Part shown: piece by piece, positions 1 through 7,106 of the stretch
Layout: the number at the start of each line of letters is the position of its first letter
How positions within the stretch are numbered: position 1 is the first letter of the stretch
From: Verrucomicrobia bacterium UBA1727
GTDB lineage: Bacteria; Verrucomicrobiota; Kiritimatiellia; RFP12; UBA1067
DNA: 18,143 nucleotides
Direction of reading: 5' to 3'
NCBI GenBank assembly: GCA_002315875.1
Contig: DCIL01000016.1
Location: 1-18,143 of the forward strand
Made by a program: the position numbers and the translations under genes
The notes under the pieces: model-generated
Databases searched by the model: none
The model's input: the letters and a program-made list of their open reading frames with translations, nothing else
What the model was told of the DNA's origin: nothing

Positions 1-3
1 GAG

Positions 4-21
4 GGTTTTGCAATTACCTCT
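4..21 (+). repeat. 18-bp inverted-repeat copy at left window edge
   Basis: GGTTTTGCAATTACCTCT lies immediately before the ATG at 22. Its exact reverse complement is at 18080-18097, near the other end of the window. The sequence is also loosely palindromic itself (GAGG...CCTC arms around TTGCAA). With one extra G here, the match extends a few more bases outward. It could be a dispersed intergenic repeat, an operator or an assembly-edge effect. Confidence 0.75.
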
Positions 22-1119
22 ATGTCTAATATTAAGATCAGGGTGGGGCTTGTCGGGGCCGGTGGCATGAGTGCCTATCACATTCCTGGTTTTCGCAAGG
101 GTGGAGCCGAGGTTGTAGCCGTGGCTGACCCTAACCTCAAGGCGGCTGCGGCGTGCGCCAAGAAATATAACATCGCCCATGTCTATTCTTCGGTCGAGGA
201 GATGCTCGCGAAGGAGCCAATGGAGGCGGTTTCGGTGCTGACTCCGAATCGTTTCCACGCGCCGGTTACGATTGCCGCGCTTAAGGCCGGCAAGCACGTC
301 TTCTGCGAGAAACCGCCGGCTCTCAATGCCCGCGAGGCTGCCGCGATGTCCGCCGCCGCGAAGAAAGCGAAGCGTACGCTCATGTTCAACTTCTGCAATC
401 GGGCGCGTCCCGAGGCGACGGCGATCAAGGCCGAAGTCACGTCCGGACGCCTCGGCAAGGTGAATTCGGCCTCCGCCACCTGGGCACGACGCACCGGCAT
501 TCCCGGTTTTGGCGGATGGTTCACCACCAAGGCGCTCTCGGGTGGCGGTCCGCTTATCGATCTCCTGCACGGCATCGACCTCGCTCTCTGGTTCATGGGT
601 TATCCGGAACCGAGTCAGGTTCTCGCCCGCACCTTCGATGATTTCATCCGCGATCGACGCTTCCGCGGGCCTTGGGGAATTCCCGAGCGCGAGGACGGCA
701 TCTGCGACGTAGAGGCGGCTGCCTATGGCTTCATCACCTTCAAGGACGGCTCCTGCCTCAACTTCCATAATTCGTGGGCGGAGATGATCAAACGAGAGGA
801 GATGTGCGTCTCGCTGCAAGGCACCCGTGAGGGCGCGATGCTGCGCCGTCGTTTCGGCCAGGACGGCATCGACTCCACTGCCGAGGATGTCTGCGAGGTC
901 TACCGCATGTCCGCCAAGGGCAAGCGTCAGGACGGGCCGCTCACCCGCAAGCGCGACGAAGCGATGGGGCGCGTCAAATGTGCCGAGAACTTCATACTCA
1001 CCCTCCGCGGCAAGGCCGAACCGCTCTCCACTCCAGACGAAGCCGTCCGCCTCATGAAGATCATCGATGCAATCTACGCCTCGGGGAAGTCCGGCAAGGC
1101 GGTGGCGGTTCGTGGTTAG
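22..1119 (+). CDS. Gfo/Idh/MocA family NAD(P)-dependent oxidoreductase
   Basis: A 365-residue protein of usual length for the Gfo/Idh/MocA family, which oxidises or reduces sugars, inositols and related polyols with NAD(P). Visible: an N-terminal Rossmann fold starting IRVGLVGAGGM (glycines 12, 14, 15); the family EKP motif at residues 96-98, with Lys97 the usual catalytic or cofactor-contacting lysine; and, after a GGG turn (174-176), the substrate-domain motif LLHGIDLALW with His183 and Asp186. There is no signal peptide, so it should be cytosolic. The ATG at 22 gives a normal N-terminus, but no Shine-Dalgarno sequence is visible and the frame stays open to base 1, so the start is not certain. 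It is the first gene of the redox operon; its stop codon lies inside a heptad repeat and the next gene begins 18 bases later. The family is clear; the substrate cannot be read from the sequence. Confidence 0.9.
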   Translation: MSNIKIRVGLVGAGGMSAYHIPGFRKGGAEVVAVADPNLKAAAACAKKYNIAHVYSSVEEMLAKEPMEAVSVLTPNRFHAPVTIAALKAGKHVFCEKPPALNAREAAAMSAAAKKAKRTLMFNFCNRARPEATAIKAEVTSGRLGKVNSASATWARRTGIPGFGGWFTTKALSGGGPLIDLLHGIDLALWFMGYPEPSQVLARTFDDFIRDRRFRGPWGIPEREDGICDVEAAAYGFITFKDGSCLNFHNSWAEMIKREEMCVSLQGTREGAMLRRRFGQDGIDSTAEDVCEVYRMSAKGKRQDGPLTRKRDEAMGRVKCAENFILTLRGKAEPLSTPDEAVRLMKIIDAIYASGKSGKAVAVRG

Positions 1120-1139
1120 TGATTGGTGGTTAGTTAATT
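1112..1139 (+). repeat. Heptad array A (GTGGTTA type) at gene joint
   Basis: Four consecutive 7-bp units, GTGGTTA, GTGATTG, GTGGTTA and GTTAATT, run without a break. The first contains the TAG stop of the Gfo/Idh/MocA gene (1117-1119). The last carries the TAA that closes the next frame and most of the TTG start of the prenyltransferase gene (1138-1140). The whole gap between the two genes is therefore repeat sequence. Confidence 0.65.
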
Positions 1140-1986
1140 GAAACGCAAGGCGATAGATTGGTTCAAGGCGGCGGAAGGGTGGTCATTGCCGGCCTCCGCG
1201 ATGTCGGTCGTGTCGGTGACGGCTTTTCTTGCCTTTCGTTTTCCAGGACGTTGCGATTGGCTGAACGCGGCACTTTCGCTCGTGATGATGATGCTATTTC
1301 AGGCGGGCTCGAGTACGCTTAGCGATTGCAGCGATCATCTGAGTGGCGTGGATCGTCCCGACGACCCCAAGGTGACCTGGATCTATTCCGGGCTTTTCTC
1401 CCTCGCCACCTTGCGTCGCTATGCCGCGGTGCTGCTCGCGCTCGGATCGTTCGCGGGCGTTATCATCTTGCTCCGCGGCAATCTCGATGCGGTCTGGCTC
1501 GGTGTGCTTGCCTTTGCGCTTGGGCTCGGCTATTCGTTTCTCAAGTACCGTGCGCTCGGAGATGTCGCGATTCTCCTCGCGTTCGCATTGTTGCCTGCGA
1601 TCGGAGTCGGCCGGGTGGTTGCAGGCGCGTATCTTCCAGAGACGCTGCTCGTGGTGCTGCCGGTCGGACTCATCACGCTCTCAATCGTACACGCGAACAA
1701 CTGGCGTGATATCGCAAGTGATCGCGCGGCAGGAATTCGTACGTTGCCGATTCTCGTGGGCGAGAGGGCGTCCGCAGCGATTTACGCCGTAGAGGTTTTG
1801 CTGCCGTATGCGCTGGTGGCCTGCGGCGCGTTTTCTGGATTTTTTCCGATTGCCGCGATGGCGGTTTTTCTGACGCTTCCGCTCGCCTTGAGGAATCTTC
1901 GCTCGCCGCTCAAGTCGCTCGATCGCGCTTCGGCGCTCTTGCAACTTGCGTTTGGTGCGGTGTATTCGGTTTCGTTTGTGATGTGA
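1138..1986 (+). CDS. UbiA-superfamily prenyltransferase, MenA-like
   Basis: A 282-residue polytopic membrane protein with about eight to nine hydrophobic segments. It should attach a polyprenyl chain to an aromatic acid, most likely 1,4-dihydroxy-2-naphthoate in menaquinone synthesis. Both aspartate-rich motifs are present: SDCSDHLSGVD (Asp63, Asp66, Asp72), matching the MenA NDYFDYKKGVD region with Ser62 in place of the usual Asn, and NNWRDIASDRAAGIRTLP (Asp191, Asp195), which is very MenA-like. KYRALGDVAILLAFALLP is another MenA-type stretch. The start must be TTG at 1138: a TAA precedes it directly, and the next ATG in frame (1201) would remove the conserved N-terminal WFKAAEGWSLPAS segment. 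No Shine-Dalgarno sequence is visible. With the polyprenyl synthase and ETF:quinone oxidoreductase downstream, a quinone role is well supported. Exact acceptor specificity is inference. Confidence 0.82.
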   Translation: MKRKAIDWFKAAEGWSLPASAMSVVSVTAFLAFRFPGRCDWLNAALSLVMMMLFQAGSSTLSDCSDHLSGVDRPDDPKVTWIYSGLFSLATLRRYAAVLLALGSFAGVIILLRGNLDAVWLGVLAFALGLGYSFLKYRALGDVAILLAFALLPAIGVGRVVAGAYLPETLLVVLPVGLITLSIVHANNWRDIASDRAAGIRTLPILVGERASAAIYAVEVLLPYALVACGAFSGFFPIAAMAVFLTLPLALRNLRSPLKSLDRASALLQLAFGAVYSVSFVM

Positions 1987-1987
1987 G

Positions 1988-2060
1988 GACGTAGGACGTA
2001 AGACATAAGACGTAGGGGTTTGGACGTAGGACGTTGGGTTTAGGGTGAAATAAGACGTAG
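1988..2060 (+). repeat. Heptad array B (GACGTAG type), intergenic
   Basis: Nine contiguous 7-bp units fill 1988-2050: GACGTAG, GACGTAA, GACATAA, GACGTAG, GGGTTTG, GACGTAG, GACGTTG, GGTTTAG and GGTGAAA. After a 3-base phase break, one more GACGTAG lies at 2054-2060. This is nearly the entire 84-base gap between the prenyltransferase and the first DoxX fusion. I see no convincing promoter or terminator in it. Confidence 0.8.
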
Positions 2061-2063
2061 GAG
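2059..2063 (+). promoter_or_regulatory. Shine-Dalgarno AGGAG formed by the last GACGTAG heptad
   Basis: AGGAG lies 7 bases before the ATG at 2071. Its first two bases are the end of the last GACGTAG unit of array B, so the repeat contributes the ribosome binding site of the first DoxX fusion gene. Variation in the array could shift this spacing; that is inference. Confidence 0.6.
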
Positions 2064-2070
2064 ATAATTT

Positions 2071-3465
2071 ATGAACAATCAAAGTAAAATCGTAAATGCC
2101 GCGCTTACGCTGATGCGCATCGCGGTCGGCTGGCACTTCCTCTACGAGGGAGCGTGGAAACTCATGCAAAACGGCAAGTGGAGCTGCGCCTCCATGTTGA
2201 GCGGCTCGACGGGTCCATTTTCTGGACTCTTCCAAGCGCTCGCCGCTTCGCCGGTCTTCGTGACCTTGAGCGATTGGGCGGTGATGCTCGGACTTGCCGC
2301 AATCGGTCTTTCGCTCATTTCCGGAGTTCTCTCGCGTATTGCCGCACCGTTCGGAATGATGCTGATGCTCCTTTTCTATTCGTCCATGCCGCCTGAACCT
2401 TTTGCCCGTGCGATCTCCGCGGCGGACGGACACTTCTTTATCATCGAGCGCAACATCATCGAGTTGGTGGCGCTCGCGGCGATTGCGATCTTTCCCTCGC
2501 AGGTTCCGATCGCCTTCAAGAATGGCGCGTGGAAGCGTCTGTTCGTTGCGATCGTTCCCGGTGGCGTGGCGTTCCTCGTCTTCGCCGGATGCTTCGCCTA
2601 TCAGGTTGCAAACGGACACTTCAAGAAGTCCGAAGCGGTCACCTCGGCAACCGTCAAGGTTCACGAGTTCACGCAGCTGAGCGCGCTTACCAACAAGCTT
2701 GGGGCGACAGTGTCGATTGCCGGCGTCAAGGTGTCCCCGCTCGTCCTCGGTGGCGATCTCATTGCGGGACACGCCCATGCGCGCGATCTCATCTGGGCCG
2801 ACAAGTTCATGAGTTATTACCATACCGGCGGTGCGCTCGAGCGAACCGTCCGCTACGCGACATACGCCGGCATCAACGCCTGCTTTGTCGAGCCGCAGTT
2901 CATCAAGCCGATGCTCGCGGCGGCCACGGAAGTTAACGCGAAGCTCAATGCTTTTGCGAATTGTGCGAGCGCGGCAGATGCGCGGCTTGCCTCCGAGTCG
3001 GGGGCGAAGGCGGTGTATCTCCGTCCCGAAATCGCGGACGCACTTGCGAAGAAGGGAGATGATGCCGCGCTCAAGAATGCGTTTGCCGCGCTTGGGGAGT
3101 GCGGACTTCCGGTCGGTTTCGGTGCCGAGGATGTCGCCACGGTCGAGAAGGTGGTCAAGCTTGGACTCAAGCCCGCGTTCTGGGTGGTCGCGTTTCACAG
3201 CATCGATTATCCGGCCGCCCGCATCGGCATCGGACACAACAACATCTGGTGTGTCGATCCGAAGCGTACGGAAAGCGTGATGAAGACGCTTGAGGCGCCG
3301 TGGGTGTCGATCCGCGGACTTGCCGGCGGATACTTCGAGCCGGATCGTGCCTTCGAGTTTGCCCGCAAGCGAGGAGTCAAGGTGGTCGCGATCGACCTTC
3401 TCGAGTTCCGCATCATTGAAACCGTGAATAAGATTTCCGCCAAGCTCGCCAAGGAGGGCAAGTGA
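2071..3465 (+). CDS. DoxX-like membrane domain fused to aldo/keto-reductase-like barrel (paralogue 1)
   Basis: A 464-residue protein in two parts. Residues 1-150 form a DoxX-like four-helix membrane domain (MRIAVGWHFLYEGAWKL near the N-terminus, then three further hydrophobic stretches). A fifth membrane segment follows at about 155-178, preceded by WKR. Residues from about 203 form a soluble domain with LGGDLIAGHAHARDLIWADKF and AFWVVAFHSIDYPAA, collinear with the C-terminal part of the next gene. That domain resembles a divergent aldo/keto-reductase-like TIM barrel; I do not see the classical Asp-Tyr-Lys-His tetrad. DoxX proteins are linked to quinone-coupled redox steps in some organisms, and the neighbours deal with quinones and ETF. 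The topology suggests a barrel outside the cytoplasmic membrane. The ATG is supported by AGGAG 7 bases upstream. This copy looks more diverged than its partner. Enzymatic role unknown. Confidence 0.72.
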   Translation: MNNQSKIVNAALTLMRIAVGWHFLYEGAWKLMQNGKWSCASMLSGSTGPFSGLFQALAASPVFVTLSDWAVMLGLAAIGLSLISGVLSRIAAPFGMMLMLLFYSSMPPEPFARAISAADGHFFIIERNIIELVALAAIAIFPSQVPIAFKNGAWKRLFVAIVPGGVAFLVFAGCFAYQVANGHFKKSEAVTSATVKVHEFTQLSALTNKLGATVSIAGVKVSPLVLGGDLIAGHAHARDLIWADKFMSYYHTGGALERTVRYATYAGINACFVEPQFIKPMLAAATEVNAKLNAFANCASAADARLASESGAKAVYLRPEIADALAKKGDDAALKNAFAALGECGLPVGFGAEDVATVEKVVKLGLKPAFWVVAFHSIDYPAARIGIGHNNIWCVDPKRTESVMKTLEAPWVSIRGLAGGYFEPDRAFEFARKRGVKVVAIDLLEFRIIETVNKISAKLAKEGK

Positions 3466-3466
3466 T

Positions 3467-4969
3467 ATGAAGAACTTTGATCAAGCGAAGGTTGAGTCCT
3501 GGTGCCTGGTTGCAATGCGCGTCATCGTCGGTTGGCACCTCGCCTTTCTCGGACTTTGGGCATTGCTGACTGCAGGAGGATTTTCCTGGGCGGGTCCGCT
3601 CCATTGCGCGCACTGGATATTCGGTGATGCGCTTCGCGCCGTAGCGTTCTCGCCGGCGATGCCGGCTATCGACATCATCTTTGCGGTGGGACTTCTCATT
3701 GCCGGCGTTCTGCTGATGTTCGGTCGGGCGGTTTTGCCGTCCGCGATCTTCGGCATCGCCTATCTCGCGCTCGAGTACATCATCAATCCTCCGCACTTCG
3801 GCCACACCGGCGTAAGCCATGTGATGTTCCTTGATCGCAATGTCGTCGAGATCGCGATGCTGGCCTTCATCGCGGTGGCGATGAAGGCAAAGGAAAAAGG
3901 AAAAGGGAAAAGTGAAAAAGGTGTAGGTGAAGGTGTAGGTGAAGGTGTAGGTGAAGGTGAAGGTGTAGGTGTAGGAAGAAGGGATTTGATTGTCGGGATT
4001 GGTTCGACGGTGGCGCTCGCGGGGGCTGGTGTTGCGAGCAAGGTCCTGCGATCCGAGCCGATTGTGCGCGTGACGGGTCCGGCTGTAAAGCCGTTCGATC
4101 CCGCTGTCGATCTCGCGGGACTCACCCATCCGATGTCCGCCTACGGCAAGATCGGCAACATGAATCTGAGTCGTCTCATTCTCGGCGGCAATGTCATCGG
4201 TGGTTGGGCGCACGGACGTGACATGCATTACTATGACAAGATGGTGAAGGCCTATCATACCGATGAACGCGTCTTCCGCACCTTCCGCATCGCCGAGGCC
4301 GCAGGCGTCAATACGATTCTCACCAATCCTGCGCTCATGCGCGTCATCAACCGCTATTGGCGCGAAGAGGGCGGCAAGATTCAGTTCATTTCCGATTGCG
4401 GATACAGCGGCGGCCTCATCAAGGGTGCCGAGGTGTCGATTGAGAACGGAGCTTCACTCGTCTATACGCATGGCGGCTTTGCGGACACCATGGCGGTGAA
4501 GGGAGAGTGGAAGAAGTTCCGTGAGTATCTCGATGAAGTGCGTAAATTCGGAGTGCCGACCGGCATCGGCTGTCATCGTCTGGCGACAGTCAAGTTCTGC
4601 ATCGAGCATGATTGCATTCCCGACTTCTGGATGAAGACCGTGCACCGCGTCGACTATCCGACGGCGTATCTCGGAGAGGATCGTAAGCCGTCCAAGGACG
4701 GACTCGGTGTGGTTGACAACCGCTTCGTGGACACCGATCGTCAGACCGTGTTCGATTTCATGAAGGAACGTCCCGAACCGTGGATCGCCTTCAAGATCCT
4801 CGGAGCCGGCATCGAGCATCCGAAGGACGCGTTTCCGGTCGTGTACAAGGGCGGCGCGGACTTCGCCTGCGTCGGCATGTACGACTATCAGATCGTCGAG
4901 GACGTGAATATCGCCAATGAGGTCTTCGAGAACGGACTTCCGAATCGTAACCGTCCCTGGCGCGGATAA
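3467..4969 (+). CDS. DoxX-like membrane domain fused to Tat-like segment and aldo/keto-reductase-like barrel (paralogue 2)
   Basis: A 500-residue paralogue of the preceding gene. Residues 1-140 are DoxX-like (MRVIVGWHLAFLGLWALL, then three more hydrophobic helices). Residues 141-170 are a low-complexity Lys/Gly/Glu/Val linker encoded by heptad and hexamer arrays. Arg171-Arg172 start a twin-arginine-like segment, RRDLIVGIGSTVALAGAGVA, as if an exported protein with its own Tat signal had been joined to a membrane domain; here it would act as a fifth membrane helix. From about 220 comes the barrel: LSRLILGGNVIGGWAHGRD, AYHTDERVFRTFRIAEAAGVNTIL, DFWMKTVHRVDYPTAYLG and the closing GADFACVGMYDYQIVEDVN. 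These resemble exported aldo/keto-reductase-like proteins of Planctomycetes and Verrucomicrobia. The start is supported by AAGGAGG at 3451-3457, inside the upstream gene's end; the stop and ATG are one base apart. Substrate unknown. Confidence 0.75.
   Translation: MKNFDQAKVESWCLVAMRVIVGWHLAFLGLWALLTAGGFSWAGPLHCAHWIFGDALRAVAFSPAMPAIDIIFAVGLLIAGVLLMFGRAVLPSAIFGIAYLALEYIINPPHFGHTGVSHVMFLDRNVVEIAMLAFIAVAMKAKEKGKGKSEKGVGEGVGEGVGEGEGVGVGRRDLIVGIGSTVALAGAGVASKVLRSEPIVRVTGPAVKPFDPAVDLAGLTHPMSAYGKIGNMNLSRLILGGNVIGGWAHGRDMHYYDKMVKAYHTDERVFRTFRIAEAAGVNTILTNPALMRVINRYWREEGGKIQFISDCGYSGGLIKGAEVSIENGASLVYTHGGFADTMAVKGEWKKFREYLDEVRKFGVPTGIGCHRLATVKFCIEHDCIPDFWMKTVHRVDYPTAYLGEDRKPSKDGLGVVDNRFVDTDRQTVFDFMKERPEPWIAFKILGAGIEHPKDAFPVVYKGGADFACVGMYDYQIVEDVNIANEVFENGLPNRNRPWRG
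3892..3974 (+). repeat. Heptad-plus-hexamer array C inside the second DoxX fusion
   Basis: Heptads GGAAAAA, GGAAAAG, GGAAAAG, TGAAAAA and GGTGTAG (3892-3926) merge into nine 6-bp units of GTGTAG or GTGAAG (3921-3974). The block is in frame and encodes the linker KEKGKGKSEKG followed by alternating VG/EG residues, between the DoxX domain and the twin-arginine segment. The reading frame avoids the TAG present in the other phase. The 32 bases 3890-3921 match 6552-6583 in the ETF alpha gene with one mismatch. Confidence 0.88.
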
Positions 4970-4986
4970 GTCAGGACACTTCCGAC

Positions 4987-5790
4987 ATGAACATCGTCGT
5001 CTGTCTTAAACAGGTTCCCGACGCGACCAACGTACGTATCGATCCCAAGACGAATACGCTCATTCGCGACGGGGTGGAGTCGATCGTGAATCCCTTCGAC
5101 GAATATGCGCTCGAGCAGGCGCTCTTGCTCAAGGATCGCCTCGGTGCGAAGGTGACTGTGATTTCGATGGGACCTCCCCAGGCGAAGGTAGTTCTGCGCG
5201 AGGCACTCGCCCGTGGCGCTGATCGTGCCTTTCTCGTTTCCTCGCGCGCCTTCGGTGGGGCGGACACTCTCGCCACCGCCTACACGCTTTCGCTGGCGAT
5301 TCGCAAATCGCTCGATAGCGCGACGCCTGATCTCGTCCTCTTCGGCAAGCAGGCGATTGACGGCGATACCGCTCAGGTAGGTCCGGGAGTGAGCGAGTTT
5401 CTCGGACTCAATCTCGTCACCTATGTGAGGGAGATAGAGTTGAAGTCGGGAGTTGAAGTTGAAGAGCGGAAGTTCAGGGCCATTACGGTAATGGACGATG
5501 GCGAGCACGTGGTTGAGGGTGAACTTCCTGCGGTGATGACTGTCGTCAAGGAAGCGGATGAGCCGCGCTTCGCTTCGCTCGTAGGATCAATGAATGCCTC
5601 ACGCGCGGAGATTACCGTGCTGGATGAAAAAGCGTTCGCCGCCGATCCGCGGCAGATTGGACTCGATGGATCTCCGACGAAGGTGGTGCGAATTTTTCCT
5701 CCGCCGGTGAAAGGCGGCGGACGTCGCCTCGACTGGAACGGCGGAGCATCCGAAACACTGTCCGAACTCCTCAAGGAACTCAAGTCATGA
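4987..5790 (+). CDS. etfB: Electron transfer flavoprotein beta subunit (EtfB/FixA)
   Basis: A 267-residue ETF beta subunit of normal length, partner of the alpha subunit encoded next. Together they form a soluble FAD heterodimer that carries electrons from dehydrogenases to a membrane quinone reductase or takes part in flavin-based bifurcation. Diagnostic stretches: MNIVVCLKQVPDATNVRID at the N-terminus, VNPFDEYALEQAL, LVLFGKQAIDGDTAQVGP (nucleotide-binding loop) and ELPAVMTVVKEADEPRFASL. The segment LKSGVEVEERKFRA (about 151-164) is encoded by short repetitive sequence, and 22 bases of it (5449-5470) recur exactly, in the same frame, in the alpha-subunit gene. A weak AGGA (4973-4976) precedes the ATG. 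The gene ends in an ATGA overlap with etfA, implying coupled translation in equal amounts. Confidence 0.95.
   Translation: MNIVVCLKQVPDATNVRIDPKTNTLIRDGVESIVNPFDEYALEQALLLKDRLGAKVTVISMGPPQAKVVLREALARGADRAFLVSSRAFGGADTLATAYTLSLAIRKSLDSATPDLVLFGKQAIDGDTAQVGPGVSEFLGLNLVTYVREIELKSGVEVEERKFRAITVMDDGEHVVEGELPAVMTVVKEADEPRFASLVGSMNASRAEITVLDEKAFAADPRQIGLDGSPTKVVRIFPPPVKGGGRRLDWNGGASETLSELLKELKS
5449..5470 (+). repeat. 22-bp exact repeat, copy 1 (in ETF beta)
   Basis: This stretch is identical base for base to 6627-6648 in the ETF alpha gene and is in the same reading frame, encoding GVEVEER in both. The two subunits are not related in sequence at this point, so shared ancestry of the subunits does not explain it. 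It belongs with the other G/A-rich repetitive patches of the window. Confidence 0.85.
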
Positions 5791-7106
5791 GTGCGCCGAT
5801 TGCGATTGATCCGAGCCGTTGCACCGGCTGCGGACTCTGCGTCAAGGGTTGCGGCTTCGAGGCGCTCCGTCTTGTCGAGGCGCCTGGTGCGAACAAGCTC
5901 GGACGTCTTGCGGCAGTGGACGAGGGCGCGTGCCGCGCCTGTTCGGCCTGCGTTAACGCCTGTAAGTTCAAGGCGATCTCCGAAGTGAAGCGCGAAGTCG
6001 TCGGCACCACCGATCTCGATTCGTATCGCGACATCTGGGTGTTCGCAGAGCAGACGGATGGAAAGATCGCCGAGGTCGCTTTCGAATTGCTGACGAAGGG
6101 ACTTGAACTCAAGGCCCAGCGCGGCAACGGTTGTCGGCTTGCAGCGGTGCTGCTCGGTCATGCGCTTTCTGATGCGCTCATCGACCAGCTCTCCGCCGTC
6201 GGTGCAGATCTTGTCTACGTCGTGGATGATCCCGCGCTTGCACAGTACGAGCCGGGCGTCTACACCGACGCGCTGGCTTCGCTCGCCAAGAAGTATCGTC
6301 CCGAAGTCATTCTCGCCGGTGCGACCGCGATCGGTCGCGCCTTCTTCGCGCGCGTCGCGGCAAGATTGCGGACTGGACTTACTGCGGACTGCACCGCGCT
6401 CAAGGTCGAAGCGACCGAAAACAAGACGGACGGACGTACCCGACTTCTGCTTCATCAGTCGCGTCCCGCCTTCGGCGGCAACATCATGGCCACGATCATG
6501 ACGCCGAATCATCGTCCCCAGATGGCGACGGTGAGACCGAAGGTGTTTAAGAAGGAAAAAGGAAAAAGGAAAAGTGAAAAAGGACAAGGGAAAAGTGAAA
6601 AAGGACAAGGGAGGGAGTTGAAGGTAGGAGTTGAAGTTGAAGAGCGGAGGTTAGGTGTAGAGGTTATTCGGGAGGAGATGAGGATTACGGAATCGAAGGT
6701 GCGCACGGTTGAGGTGGTGCGAGATCCTGATTCTGTGGACATCACCGCGGCGGAAGTGCTGGTCGCAGGTGGACGGGGACTTAAGAACGCGCTCAATTTC
6801 GTGAAGCTTCACGAGCTTGCCGGACTCCTCCACGGCGAGGTCGCCGCTTCGCGTGCCGCGGTCGATGCCGGATGGACGACGGCTCGCCGCCAGGTCGGTC
6901 AGACCGGACGCACCGTGGCGCCGCGGATATATCTTGCTTTCGGCATCTCCGGTGCGATTCAGCATCTCGAGGGCATTCGCGGAGCAGATCGTATCATCGC
7001 CGTCAATAACGATCCCAAGGCGCCGATCTTCGACATTGCCGATCTCGGCATCGTCGGTGATGCGCTTGAGGTGATTGATACACTCATCAAGGAGCTTAAG
7101 AAATGA
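5787..7106 (+). CDS. etfA: Electron transfer flavoprotein alpha subunit with N-terminal ferredoxin domain (EtfA/FixB)
   Basis: A 439-residue protein, longer than a plain ETF alpha (about 320) for two reasons. First, residues 1-70 form a 2x[4Fe-4S] ferredoxin domain with Cys12-x2-Cys15-x2-Cys18-x3-Cys22 and Cys49-x2-Cys52-x2-Cys55-x3-Cys59, as in the EtfA proteins CarE and LctC of acetogens, which act in electron-bifurcating complexes. Second, residues about 256-297 are a low-complexity insert (KSEKGQG twice) encoded by a heptad array, at the hinge between the N-terminal ETF domain and the C-terminal FAD domain. The FAD domain is intact: LVAGGRGL, SRAAVDAGW, GQTGRTVAP, YLAFGISGAIQHLEGI and NNDPKAPIFDIADLGIVGD. 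The start overlaps the etfB stop (ATGA), with AAGGA at 5773-5777, 9 bases upstream. It ends in another ATGA overlap with the quinone reductase gene, its likely electron acceptor or partner. Confidence 0.94.
   Translation: MSAPIAIDPSRCTGCGLCVKGCGFEALRLVEAPGANKLGRLAAVDEGACRACSACVNACKFKAISEVKREVVGTTDLDSYRDIWVFAEQTDGKIAEVAFELLTKGLELKAQRGNGCRLAAVLLGHALSDALIDQLSAVGADLVYVVDDPALAQYEPGVYTDALASLAKKYRPEVILAGATAIGRAFFARVAARLRTGLTADCTALKVEATENKTDGRTRLLLHQSRPAFGGNIMATIMTPNHRPQMATVRPKVFKKEKGKRKSEKGQGKSEKGQGRELKVGVEVEERRLGVEVIREEMRITESKVRTVEVVRDPDSVDITAAEVLVAGGRGLKNALNFVKLHELAGLLHGEVAASRAAVDAGWTTARRQVGQTGRTVAPRIYLAFGISGAIQHLEGIRGADRIIAVNNDPKAPIFDIADLGIVGDALEVIDTLIKELKK
6554..6609 (+). repeat. Heptad array D (GGAAAAG type) inside ETF alpha
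   Basis: Eight contiguous 7-bp units: GGAAAAA, GGAAAAA, GGAAAAG, TGAAAAA, GGACAAG, GGAAAAG, TGAAAAA and GGACAAG. The last six form a perfect 21-bp tandem duplication (6568-6588 and 6589-6609), which is seven codons, so the peptide KSEKGQG repeats. Less regular G/A-rich sequence continues to about 6680. The array sits at the inter-domain hinge of ETF alpha, where length changes should be tolerated. Confidence 0.9.
6627..6648 (+). repeat. 22-bp exact repeat, copy 2 (in ETF alpha)
   Basis: Identical to 5449-5470 in the ETF beta gene, in the same frame. It lies just after array D in the hinge insert. Confidence 0.85.

Noticed and set aside
1988..2060. Promoter in the gap between the prenyltransferase and DoxX fusion 1
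   Set aside because: The gap is almost entirely GACGTAG-type heptads; no -35/-10 pair with sensible spacing was found.
1681..3237. Antisense open frame of 518 codons across the prenyltransferase and DoxX fusion 1
   Set aside because: The composition is charged and low in hydrophobic residues, with no motif; the + strand genes explain this region.
3921..3974. CRISPR-like repetition
   Set aside because: Units are 6 bp, adjacent, without spacers, and inside a coding frame; there are no cas genes.
3977..4050. Separate gene starting at the twin-arginine segment of DoxX fusion 2
   Set aside because: The frame is continuous from the ATG at 3467 with a strong Shine-Dalgarno sequence, and the upstream paralogue has the same two-part layout, so a fusion is the better reading.
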